Shown: piece by piece, positions 20,938 through 27,152 of the stretch
How positions within the stretch are numbered: position 1 is the stretch's first letter
How the letters are laid out: each line of letters starts with the position of its first letter
Source of the DNA: DASWHK01 sp036398215
GTDB lineage: Bacteria; Acidobacteriota; UBA890
Reading direction: 5' to 3'
Length of the DNA stretch: 27,152 bases
Assembly (NCBI GenBank): GCA_036398215.1
Contig: DASWHK010000065.1
Coordinates: 1 to 27,152, forward strand
Translations under genes and position numbers: made by a program
The notes under the pieces: model-generated
Seen by the model: only the letters and a program-made list of their open reading frames with translations
The model's database searches: none
What the model was told of the DNA's origin: nothing

Positions 20938-21837
20938 TCACTCGGCGTGCAACGCGGCTGCCGTCGCGGCCGCGGCCGGGTTGGCGGCGTCCGCGCCCTT
21001 CTCGGCCCCGTTGCAGAGCTCGTGCAATCGGACCACCTCTCCGATGACGATGGTCGCCGGCGCGCCGATGCCGGTCCGGCGGGCGGCGGGGACGATGTCG
21101 GCGAGCGTCGCGGTCACGATCCGCTGTTCGGGCAGCGTGCCGTTCTCGATCACCGCCACCGGCGTTTCGGGGTTGCGGCCGGCTGTAAGCAAGGAGGTGA
21201 CGATTCGTGCCAGGTGACCGACGCCCATCAACACCACCAGTGTGTCGACGGCCGCCAGGCCGGCCCCGCGATCGCCGCTGCCGAGCTCTCTGCCACTCAC
21301 GCGCTCGCCGCCGATACCCTCTCCGTCGAAGCCACCGTCGGCGCGGTGCCCGGTCACCACCGCGAAGCTCGCGGCCGTGCCACGATGGGTCAGGGGGATC
21401 CCGGCGCTCGCCGGCGCCGCCACCGCGCTCGTCACGCCGGGAACGACCTCGAAGGGGATCGAGGCGCGAGCCAGCGCGATCATCTCCTCGCCGCCGCGGC
21501 CGAAGACGAACGGATCGCCGCCCTTGAGACGAACGACGAGCCGGCCACGGCGGGCGTGGGCGATCAGCAGCCGGTTGATCTTCGCCTGGCGCAGCCGCGG
21601 CTTTCCGGGCGGCTTGCCGACGAAGATCCGGCGTGCGTCAGGCCGCGCCTGGGCGACGAGGGTCGGGTGCACGAGCCGGTCGTGGAGGACCACATCGGCG
21701 CTTCGCAGCCAGCGGAGCCCCCGAACGGTGATCAGCTCCGGGTCGCCCGGGCCGGCGCCGACGAGGACAACCTTGCCGCGCGACCGGCCGCGGCTCGGCA
21801 GGCGGTGGATCTTCGCTCTCGCCGCCGTCTTGTTCAC
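20938..21837 (-). CDS. cobA: Uroporphyrinogen-III C-methyltransferase (SUMT)
   Basis: A 299-residue SAM-dependent enzyme that methylates uroporphyrinogen III at C2 and C7 to give precorrin-2, the siroheme precursor. Motifs: VVLVGAGPGDPELITVRG near the N-terminus, ADVVLHDRLV, RLKGGDPFVFGRGGEE, VVPGVTSAVAAPASAGIPLTHR and TLVVLMGV. It starts with GTG at 21837, overlapping the stop of the preceding gene (GTGA), with GAGGAG six bases upstream. A glycine-rich insertion (DGGFDGEGIGGERVSGRELGSG region, around residue 185) is unusual. Together with the Met8-like gene it supplies siroheme for the cysI product. The symbol follows common annotation of this enzyme (also called sumT). Confidence 0.93.
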   Translation of the reverse strand: MNKTAARAKIHRLPSRGRSRGKVVLVGAGPGDPELITVRGLRWLRSADVVLHDRLVHPTLVAQARPDARRIFVGKPPGKPRLRQAKINRLLIAHARRGRLVVRLKGGDPFVFGRGGEEMIALARASIPFEVVPGVTSAVAAPASAGIPLTHRGTAASFAVVTGHRADGGFDGEGIGGERVSGRELGSGDRGAGLAAVDTLVVLMGVGHLARIVTSLLTAGRNPETPVAVIENGTLPEQRIVTATLADIVPAARRTGIGAPATIVIGEVVRLHELCNGAEKGADAANPAAAATAAALHAE

Positions 21838-22481
21838 GGGATCTCCTCGGGCGAGAGGCCGACGATCTTCTCGATCGTCGCCCGCGCCTCATCCTCGGCG
21901 CCGCGCCGCAGCAGATCGATGACGTTGGAATCGACCAGGCGATACCAGATCAGCCGGCGCTCCTCGAAGGCCGGGTGGCGCGCGGCGATCAAGGGACGAA
22001 GCGCGCCGGCGATCTCGAGGAAACGGGCGTATTGCGGGCCGATCCAGCGCTCGAACCGTTGCCGCAGTCGAACCGCGAGGGCCGGCGCCTTGCCGGCGGT
22101 AGAAATTGCGATCGTGAGGTCGCCCTGACGGAGCACCGCCGGGGCGATGAAGGTGCAGTGGGGCAGGTCGTCGACCACATTGATCGGGATTCCGCGCTCG
22201 ATGGCCTCGCGCCAGATCGCCTCGTTGGTGGCGGGCTCGCCGCGCTCGGCGATCACAATCGACGCACCGGCCAGGTCGCCGGCTTGGTAGTCGCGGGTCA
22301 GATGGCTGAGGGCGCCCGCTTCGGAGAGCTGCCACAGAACGGGCTCGGCGCGCTCGGCAATCAGCCGGATCGTGGCTCCGGCGTCCAGCAATCCCCGCAC
22401 CTTCTCGGCCGCGACGGCACCGCCCCCGATGACGGTGACGTTCTGGTTGCGGAGGTCGAGGAACAGCGGGTAATAGACCAT
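21834..22481 (-). CDS. Precorrin-2 dehydrogenase/sirohydrochlorin ferrochelatase (Met8/CysG N-domain type)
   Basis: A 215-residue protein matching the N-terminal half of CysG and yeast Met8. It begins MVYYPLFLDLRNQNVTVIGG, followed by GGAVAAEKVRGLLDAGA, the NAD-binding Rossmann motif. NVVDDLPHCTFIAPAVLRQGDL and ISTAGKAPALAVRLR are hallmark stretches for precorrin-2 oxidation. A helical C-terminal part would hold the chelatase function; iron insertion is inferred from family. The ATG at 22481 lies one base after the cysH stop and fits the fold; longer in-frame extension has no support. Separate cobA and met8-like genes replace the fused enterobacterial cysG. Confidence 0.9.
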   Translation of the reverse strand: MVYYPLFLDLRNQNVTVIGGGAVAAEKVRGLLDAGATIRLIAERAEPVLWQLSEAGALSHLTRDYQAGDLAGASIVIAERGEPATNEAIWREAIERGIPINVVDDLPHCTFIAPAVLRQGDLTIAISTAGKAPALAVRLRQRFERWIGPQYARFLEIAGALRPLIAARHPAFEERRLIWYRLVDSNVIDLLRRGAEDEARATIEKIVGLSPEEIP

Positions 22482-22482
22482 C

Positions 22483-23292
22483 TCAGCATCCCGCCCGCGC
22501 CGACGATCCGTGCAGCCCGCACTCCTTGGGGCCGCAACGTTCCCACCACCAGCGTCCGGATCGGGCCTCCGCGCCCGGCGCCACGGGGCGCGTGCAGGGG
22601 GCGCAGCCGATGCTCGTGTAGCCGCGGTCGTAGAGATCGTGATAGGGGAGGGCGTGCTCTTCGATGTACGCCCAGACCCGGGCGTCGCTCCAGTCGGCGA
22701 GAGGGTTGAGCTTGACGACCCCGCCGTGGACATGGTCGAGCGCGACTTTGGCCACCCTCGCCCGCGAGCTCGCCTGGCTGCGCCGCAAACCGGTGACCCA
22801 GGCTGCTGCCTCGCCCAGGACCTTCCGGAGCGGCTCGACCTTCCGCACCCGGCAGCACTCGAGGCGCGCCTCGACCGAGCGGTAGAAGAAGTTCGGGCCG
22901 TTCGCGGCGAGCATCTGCCCTAGCTCACGGCCGTCGGGGAAGAGCATCTCGACGTCGACTCCGTAGCGTTCCCGGACTCGCTCGATCAAGTCGTGGGTTT
23001 CCTGCGGCAGCCTGCCGGTATCCAGCGTGACGATCCGCACCGACGGCTCGATCCGCACCGCCATGTCGACGATGACGACGCCCCCCGCCTGAAACGACGT
23101 GCAGATCATCAGCCGTTGCCCCCATCGTCGCAGCGCCCACTCCAGCAGCGCTTCGGGCGCACGGGCATCGAAGCGCGCCGCCAGCCGGCGGATCGCGGCT
23201 TCGTCGAGGCCCCTTTCCGCCCAACGCAGGTCCTTGTCGAGGCCGCTTTCGGCTCGCTGCAAGGTGGCCGTGAGGGTCGGTTTCTCGGGCAT
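22483..23292 (-). CDS. cysH: Adenylyl-sulfate (APS) reductase, thioredoxin-dependent
   Basis: A 269-residue PAPS-reductase-superfamily enzyme that reduces activated sulfate to sulfite. The redox-active cysteine is Cys258 in GPKECGLH. Two additional cysteine pairs, Cys146-Cys147 (LECCRVRK) and Cys230/Cys233 (CAPC), mark the [4Fe-4S]-containing APS-reducing type rather than the enterobacterial PAPS form. Other motifs are TSFQAGGVVIVDM, TLDTGRLPQETHDLI and NPLADWSDARVWAYI. The ATG at 23292 is preferred because MPEKPTLTATL leads into conserved sequence; ATG at 23322 is possible. It is the first gene of the operon. The sulfate adenylyltransferase genes expected upstream in the pathway are not in the window. 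Confidence 0.94.
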   Translation of the reverse strand: MPEKPTLTATLQRAESGLDKDLRWAERGLDEAAIRRLAARFDARAPEALLEWALRRWGQRLMICTSFQAGGVVIVDMAVRIEPSVRIVTLDTGRLPQETHDLIERVRERYGVDVEMLFPDGRELGQMLAANGPNFFYRSVEARLECCRVRKVEPLRKVLGEAAAWVTGLRRSQASSRARVAKVALDHVHGGVVKLNPLADWSDARVWAYIEEHALPYHDLYDRGYTSIGCAPCTRPVAPGAEARSGRWWWERCGPKECGLHGSSARAGC

Positions 23293-23330
23293 TGGAGACT
23301 CGTGCGTGCGCGGCGCTCGCATGGATTCCG

Positions 23331-23384
23331 ACCAATCTGATCGGTTTTCCGGCGCTGAAAATCCCGACTTCGCGGCTCGGGATT
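23331..23384 (-). promoter_or_regulatory. Candidate operators at the cysH transcription start and leader
   Basis: A perfect 8-bp inverted repeat AATCCCGA-N9-TCGGGATT (23360-23384) covers the predicted transcription start. Closer to the gene, ACCAATC-T-GATCGGT (23331-23345) is a near palindrome with one mismatch per arm. Either could be the binding site of the adjacent Rrf2 regulator; this is inference. Confidence 0.4.
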
Positions 23385-23389
23385 GCGGC

Positions 23390-23418
23390 AGTTTAAGAGA
23401 CGAGCGGATGGCTGTCAA
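23390..23418 (-). promoter_or_regulatory. cysH operon promoter
   Basis: Read on the minus strand, TTGACA (23418-23413), a 17-base spacer and TAAACT (23395-23390) give a near-consensus promoter driving cysH, the Met8-like gene, cobA and cysI. Confidence 0.75.
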
Positions 23419-23525
23419 CTCCGACGCCCCCGGTTCGCCTACATTCGCTTCAACACCTGCCTCGAGTGAGTATCTCTTCGTTCAGCTCGACGCTCGCTAC
23501 CGGGATCCCTCCGGCGACGGGTCGG

Positions 23526-23567
23526 CTACCATTTATTGCCGAGAGCATCGGGGTGGTAATTTGGTAG
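23526..23567 (+). promoter_or_regulatory. Candidate operator region before the Rrf2 gene
   Basis: CTACCA (23526-23531) is inverted relative to TGGTAG (23562-23567), with TGGTAA (23554-23559) in direct repeat eight bases before the latter. These repeated half-sites just upstream of the rrf2 start suggest autoregulation. No clear promoter boxes were identified here. Confidence 0.35.
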
Positions 23568-23583
23568 GCACGGAGATGACGCG

Positions 23584-24045
23584 ATGGCTTTGCAACTGAC
23601 GAGTCGGGCGCGCTGTGGGGTGCGGGCGATGTTTCAGCTTGCCTGTCACTGGGGCGACGGGCCTGTGCCGTTGCGCGCGATTGCCGACGAGCAGGACCTC
23701 TCGCTGGCGTTCCTGGAGCAGATCGTTCGTGACCTGCGGCTCGCCGGGCTGGTGGAGAGCAGCCGCGGTTGCCAGGGCGGTTATTGCTTGAGCCGCGAGC
23801 CCGCGGCGATCACCGTGGGCGACGTCATCCGCTGCCTGGAAGGCCCCATATTCCTCGCCGCCTGCGCCGATCCCGACCCGGATTTCGAGGAATGCGTGCG
23901 CGGCAGCTTCTGTGTGTCGCGGCTGCTGTGGACGAAGGTGAGCCAACAGATCAAGGAAGCCTTCGACTCGGTGTCGCTGGAAGACCTGCGGGCCGCTTCG
24001 CAGCGCCAACCCGACGAGGCGCGCAAGGTTTTCTCGATCCGCTAG
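23584..24045 (+). CDS. Rrf2-family transcriptional regulator
   Basis: A 153-residue Rrf2 protein (the family of IscR, NsrR and CymR). The N-terminal winged helix includes TSRARCGVRAMFQLA, PLRAIADEQDLSLAFLEQIVRDLRLAGLVES and the wing SRGCQGGYCLSRE. Three cysteines at about 94, 104 and 110 occupy the region that binds the Fe-S cluster in IscR, but the first gap is longer (10 instead of 6), so cluster binding is uncertain. Divergent position next to cysH makes control of sulfur assimilation likely, as CymR does in Bacillus; this is context inference. GGAG lies eight bases before the ATG. The TAG stop is in GCTAG at the edge of a repeat. Confidence 0.9.
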   Translation: MALQLTSRARCGVRAMFQLACHWGDGPVPLRAIADEQDLSLAFLEQIVRDLRLAGLVESSRGCQGGYCLSREPAAITVGDVIRCLEGPIFLAACADPDPDFEECVRGSFCVSRLLWTKVSQQIKEAFDSVSLEDLRAASQRQPDEARKVFSIR

Positions 24046-24086
24046 TTGTCCCGTCCGGCAAATACGGTGATGTTTGTGGCCGCCAC
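24046..24086. repeat. Single diverged end related to the 17333 element
   Basis: Starting right after the rrf2 stop, the stretch has TTGTCCCGTCCGG, then AAATACGGTGATGTTTGTGG, aligning with the terminal repeat at 17333 and with the outer bases of its right end (ATACGATGATGTTTGTGGC). Roughly three quarters of positions match over 33. No second end is visible before ctpA ends at 24119, so it is a remnant or a solo end. It occupies half of a convergent intergenic gap. Confidence 0.55.
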
Positions 24087-24118
24087 CCGAAGGGCCTTCC
24101 CGCGCTCGCAGCCGGTCG

Positions 24119-25774
24119 TCAGCGGGCCGCGGCCTGGTCGGCCATCGCCAGCAGGTTTGCCGCCTGCGGGAACAGGTCGAGCGTCTTCATCACCTGCTGG
24201 TCGTGGCGCAGCAGCACCTCGCGGCCGGTGTCGCCGCCCCAGACCGCGGCGGCGATGTCGGACTTGATGTAGATTCGCAGGTCCTCCCGCGCCGGGTCGA
24301 GGATCTCGTCGGTCAGCGGGACCTCATCCGCCTCCAGCCGCGCGCGGATGCGATCCTGGCGGACGAACTCGATGAAATCGTCGACCATCTCGTCGTCGAC
24401 CTCGAAATCGTCGTTGAAATCGTCGAAATCGACGGGCAGCTCGGCGGCGTGCTCGGCGCCATACTCGACGCCGTAGCGGAAGAAGACCCGGTACGGCCGG
24501 CGGTACAGGACCGCGGCGATCGCCGACACCCGCGACGGCTCGATCTCGATGTCCGGGTGGATGCCGCCACCGCCGTAGACGGTGCGACCCGCCGCCGTCG
24601 TGTACACGGGGCGGGCCTCTACGCGCTCCAGCACCCTGGCGTCCTCGACCTCATCCTCGGAGCGCATGTCGGCGACGGCCTCGGGGTTGAGGTACTCCTC
24701 GATGTCCTTGCCCTTGTACTCGCGCTGGATCAGCCGGCCGCTCGGCGTGTAGTAGCGGGCGATGGTCAGGAACAGCGCCGAGCCGTCGCGGAACTGGAAC
24801 TGGTTCTGGACCAGGGCCTTACCGAACGTTGTCTCGCCGACGACGAGCGCCCGGTCCCAGTCCTGCAGGGCCCCGGAGACGATCTCCGAGGCGCTCGCCG
24901 AGCCGCGGTTGACCAGCACGATCATCGGGAACTCGGGATGGGTGTCGCGGTTGGTGGTCTGGATCGACTCGTTGGAGCTCGGCGTGCGGCCGCGGGTCTC
25001 GACGATCTTCTTGCCGCCCTCGAGGAACTTGTCGGTCAGCTGCAGGGCCTGCGACATCAAGCCGCCGCCGTTGCCGCGCAGGTCGAGGACCAGCCGCCTC
25101 ATGCCGCGGCTCTCGAGCTCGGCGAGGGCGGCCTCGACCTGATCGGCGGTCTTCTGCGAGAAGGTGCCGAGGCGCAGGTAGCCGACCTCGTCGTTGAGCA
25201 TGGCGACGATCGAGACGGCGGCGATCTCGACGACGTCGCGGGTGATCGTGTAGTCGAGCATCTCGTCGAGGCCCGGGCGCATGACGCTGACGTTGACCCG
25301 CGTCCCCTGCGGGCCGCGCAGCCGGGCGTAGACCGTCTCTTCGTCCCAACCGACGGCGCTCTCGCCTTCGACCTCGACGATCGCGTCGCCGGGGCGCAGG
25401 CCGAGGGCTTGCGACGGGCCGCCGTCGAGCGCGTCGAGAACGGTGAGCACGCCGTCGAAGATCTCGAACGACACGCCGATGCCGGCGTAGTCGCCACGGT
25501 ACTGCTCCTGCATCTGGCGATACTGCTCGGCGGTGAAGTACTGCGAGTGCGGGTCGAGGTGCTCGAGAACGCTGCGGGTGGCGTGCTCGAGCAGCTCGTC
25601 GGTGTCGACCTCGTCGACATAGTGGCGGTCGACGATGGTGAGGATCTCCTCGAGAACCTGCAGCCGGTTGTAGATCTGGCCGGCGGCGGCGGCCATGCTC
25701 GGGCCGTATACAGCGGCTCCGATGGTCAGGACGATGAGGACGACGGCCAGGCCGAATCTTGAAAGTCTGCTCAT
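24119..25774 (-). CDS. ctpA: C-terminal processing peptidase (S41 family, CtpA)
   Basis: A 551-residue periplasmic serine protease. The N-terminal segment FGLAVVLIVLTIGAAVYG is a signal peptide or membrane anchor. A PDZ domain lies at about residues 95-165 (GIGVSFEIFDGVL, LRPGDAIVEVEGES). The protease core holds VLDLRGNGGGLM, Ser294 in GSASASEIVSG and Lys319 in FGKALVQ, 25 residues apart as in known Ser/Lys CTPs; YYTPSGRLIQ follows. The C-terminal 170 residues, rich in Asp and Glu (DFDDFNDDFEVDDEMVDDF), extend past the core and may be a helical partner-binding part. Substrates are unknown; typical roles are processing of envelope proteins. It faces the Yip1-family gene across a short divergent gap. 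Confidence 0.94.
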   Translation of the reverse strand: MSRLSRFGLAVVLIVLTIGAAVYGPSMAAAAGQIYNRLQVLEEILTIVDRHYVDEVDTDELLEHATRSVLEHLDPHSQYFTAEQYRQMQEQYRGDYAGIGVSFEIFDGVLTVLDALDGGPSQALGLRPGDAIVEVEGESAVGWDEETVYARLRGPQGTRVNVSVMRPGLDEMLDYTITRDVVEIAAVSIVAMLNDEVGYLRLGTFSQKTADQVEAALAELESRGMRRLVLDLRGNGGGLMSQALQLTDKFLEGGKKIVETRGRTPSSNESIQTTNRDTHPEFPMIVLVNRGSASASEIVSGALQDWDRALVVGETTFGKALVQNQFQFRDGSALFLTIARYYTPSGRLIQREYKGKDIEEYLNPEAVADMRSEDEVEDARVLERVEARPVYTTAAGRTVYGGGGIHPDIEIEPSRVSAIAAVLYRRPYRVFFRYGVEYGAEHAAELPVDFDDFNDDFEVDDEMVDDFIEFVRQDRIRARLEADEVPLTDEILDPAREDLRIYIKSDIAAAVWGGDTGREVLLRHDQQVMKTLDLFPQAANLLAMADQAAAR

Positions 25775-25893
25775 GTTTCGCGGTTGCCTCGAGGAGATCT
25801 TGTCAACGGCGCATCGAGCGTAGCTTTGCTCGATCGCACGGAAACCCTACAGTTAGGCGCAAACGACAGCGTCTTGCCGGACGATAGCACGTC
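25775..25893. promoter_or_regulatory. Divergent ctpA/Yip1 intergenic region
   Basis: For the plus strand, TTGCTC (25826-25831), a 16-base spacer and TACAGT (25848-25853) form a plausible promoter. A perfect 7-bp inverted repeat ATCGAGC-N8-GCTCGAT (25813-25834) overlaps its -35 box and might be an operator. On the minus strand a TTGACA lies too close to the ctpA start to have a recognisable -10. Confidence 0.45.
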
Positions 25894-26655
25894 GTGAGGT
25901 TCGTTCGGCGGCGACGTTACCTATCAGGCTACACGACCGGGGCAGCCGCCGCGGAGCCAGATCGTCATGCGAACCTTACATTGAGCGCCGACGGCGAACC
26001 GATCCCGGACCACGGAACCGCCTCCCGCCGGGGTCTGGCCTGGGAACGGCGCGCCGAGCTCGGCCCGGGCACGGCGATGGCGCGGACCATCTTCCAGGTC
26101 GTCTTCGCGCCCGGCACGGCGTTTCGGGAGATGAAACAGGCCGGTGGGTGGGGCGAGCCGCTCGGCTTCGCGCTGCTGGTGGGCAGCGTCGCCATCTGGG
26201 CGGCGCAGCTATGGGACATGTTGACTCGCAGCCTGCTGGTCGGGCTCACGGGGACGACGCCCGAAGAGGTGGCGGCCGCCAACCTCCAGGAGATCCTCTT
26301 CGCGCTGCTGGCGCCCGTCCTGGTGCTCGCCGTCACCTTCTTCGTCGCCGCGGTCGTGCACGTGCTGCTGCTGATGCTCGGCGGGGCGCCGCATCCGTAT
26401 GAGACGACGTTCCGGGTGATCTGCTACACCTGGTCGGCAGGGATCTTCAACCTCGTGCCGGTGTGCGGCGTCCTGATCGCCGCGATCTGGCGCATCGTCG
26501 TGCAGATCATCGGCATCCGCGAGGCGCAGGAGGTCCCCACGGGACGCGCCGCCGCCGCCGTGCTGATCCCCATCGTTGTCGCCTGCTTCTGCCTGTTTGC
26601 CGTCGTCCTGGTGGCGATCGGCGTCGCCGGCCTGGCGACGGCGGCGGCGCCATGA
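25894..26655 (+). CDS. Yip1-family integral membrane protein
   Basis: Up to 253 residues with four to five hydrophobic segments: GFALLVGSVAIWAAQLW, a long one from ILFALLAPVLVL through HVLLLML, FNLVPVCGVLIAAIW, and a C-terminal pair (VLIPIVVACFCLFAVVLVAIG). The WERRAELG motif followed by VVFAPGTAFREM and GGWGEPL is typical of bacterial Yip1-domain proteins of unknown function. The start is uncertain: GTG at 25894 gives the full frame, TTG at 25981 is possible, and ATG at 26077 would remove the WERRAELG motif, so I disfavour it. It overlaps the DUF2752 gene by four bases (ATGA). Confidence 0.75.
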   Translation: MRFVRRRRYLSGYTTGAAAAEPDRHANLTLSADGEPIPDHGTASRRGLAWERRAELGPGTAMARTIFQVVFAPGTAFREMKQAGGWGEPLGFALLVGSVAIWAAQLWDMLTRSLLVGLTGTTPEEVAAANLQEILFALLAPVLVLAVTFFVAAVVHVLLLMLGGAPHPYETTFRVICYTWSAGIFNLVPVCGVLIAAIWRIVVQIIGIREAQEVPTGRAAAAVLIPIVVACFCLFAVVLVAIGVAGLATAAAP

Positions 26656-27137
26656 GCCCCCGTCGGCGCGGGACGAGGCGGGGCTTCAGCCAGCGCCCCT
26701 ATGCCCGCTGGCTTGGTGGCGCAATGAGACCCCGTTGGCGCGGGGCGAGGCGGGCGCCGGCCTTGTTCGAGGACTTCTACCTGCTCGGCGCCCTTTGCAG
26801 CCTCGCCGGCCTGGCGCTGGCGGCGAGCTACAGCGTCTGGGGCGCCTCCTGGTCGCTGCCGTGTCCGCTGCGGGAGCTGACCGGGATCCCCTGCCCGACC
26901 TGCTACGGCACCCGGGCGATGCTCGCGGTCGTCGCCGGCGACTGGGGGAGGGCCCTGCGGCTCAACCCGCTGGTCGGCGCCGTCGGCATCGCCATGGTGG
27001 CGTCGGTGCCGGCGGCCGCCGGCGCCGTGCTCGGGGGCTGGCCGCGGCCGCGGATCTCGCCGCGCCTCGCCGGTCTCCTGGCCCGCACCGGCGGCGCCCT
27101 GGTGGTCGCCAACTGGCTCTACCTGCTGTGGGCCTAA
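26652..27137 (+). CDS. DUF2752 membrane protein
   Basis: A 161-residue protein with the DUF2752 signature: PCPLRELTGIPCPTCYGTRA, followed by VAGDWGRALRLNPL. Hydrophobic segments flank it (LLGALCSLAGLALAASY, VGAVGIAMVASVPAAAGAVL and a C-terminal helix ending WLYLLWA). Function is unknown; these often accompany small membrane proteins. The first 24 codons look duplicated: about 33 bases from the ATG at 26652 recur with few changes from a second in-frame ATG at 26724, which could be the true start. It overlaps the Yip1-family gene by four bases. Its TAA stop is in CTAAG, where another repeat end begins. Confidence 0.8.
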   Translation: MSPRRRGTRRGFSQRPYARWLGGAMRPRWRGARRAPALFEDFYLLGALCSLAGLALAASYSVWGASWSLPCPLRELTGIPCPTCYGTRAMLAVVAGDWGRALRLNPLVGAVGIAMVASVPAAAGAVLGGWPRPRISPRLAGLLARTGGALVVANWLYLLWA

Positions 27138-27152
27138 GTGTTCCGTACCGTA
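27138..27152 (+). repeat. Start of another copy of the 17333-type element, cut by the window edge
   Basis: GTGTTCCGTACCGTA directly after the stop of the DUF2752 gene matches bases 17332-17346 (GTGCTCCGTACCGTA) with one change. The copy continues beyond the window, so its length is unknown. Confidence 0.55.

Noticed and set aside
24074..25762. A long plus-strand open frame opposite ctpA
   Set aside because: It mirrors the ctpA codons; the minus-strand protein carries the catalytic Ser/Lys and PDZ motifs.

Overview
This is a high-GC, gene-dense bacterial chromosome segment with mostly housekeeping content. It contains tRNA modification genes, base-excision repair, a chaperone/protease operon, chromosome partitioning genes, an assimilatory sulfate-reduction operon and a C-terminal processing protease. 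Several proteins (a DUF151 bifunctional-nuclease protein, a Yip1-family protein with a WERRAELG N-terminal motif, a GAF-GAF-SpoIIE phosphatase) are of kinds common in Acidobacteriota and the former deltaproteobacteria. That placement is an inference from protein style; there is no rRNA or other decisive marker. I found no phage, CRISPR array, tRNA or complete insertion sequence.

Layout. 1-1451: 3' end of trmI and nth. 1533-11123 (+): a promoter with a palindrome in its spacer, a LexA-like regulator that lacks the self-cleavage residues, clpB, a CbpA-type dnaJ, lon, a histidine phosphatase and an RsbU-like phosphatase, in tight succession. This is probably one proteostasis/signalling operon or two overlapping units. 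11120-13225: rarA (-) and divergent sua5/tsaC (+). 13222-15525: miaB with a long structured leader, then a DUF151 gene with its own promoter. 15539-17332: parA-parB from a near-consensus promoter. 17333-17786: a 268-bp palindromic mobile-type element plus a regulatory gap. 17787-19061: an exported P1-family peptidase. 19229-23418 (-): cysH, a Met8-like siroheme gene, uroporphyrinogen-III methyltransferase and a sulfite reductase hemoprotein, under a consensus-like promoter and opposite an Rrf2-family regulator (23584-24045). 24119-25774 (-): ctpA. 25894-27137 (+): a Yip1-family membrane protein and a DUF2752 membrane protein.

Two observations deserve follow-up. First, the proteostasis operon is headed by a LexA-fold protein without the Ser/Lys dyad or the Ala-Gly cleavage site. 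This suggests a regulator that has left SOS control, possibly repressing clpB-dnaJ-lon through the GTAAATATTTAC palindrome. Second, the window has at least three families of dispersed intergenic repeats, most of them docked exactly on stop codons containing CTAG or CTWAG (after lon, parB, the P1 peptidase/cysI pair, rrf2 and the DUF2752 gene). The parB copy is a 268-bp element with perfect 30-bp terminal inverted repeats flanked by CTTAG on both sides, and related ends recur at 24046 and at the window edge. The likely reading is non-autonomous elements whose target preference steers them to gene ends.
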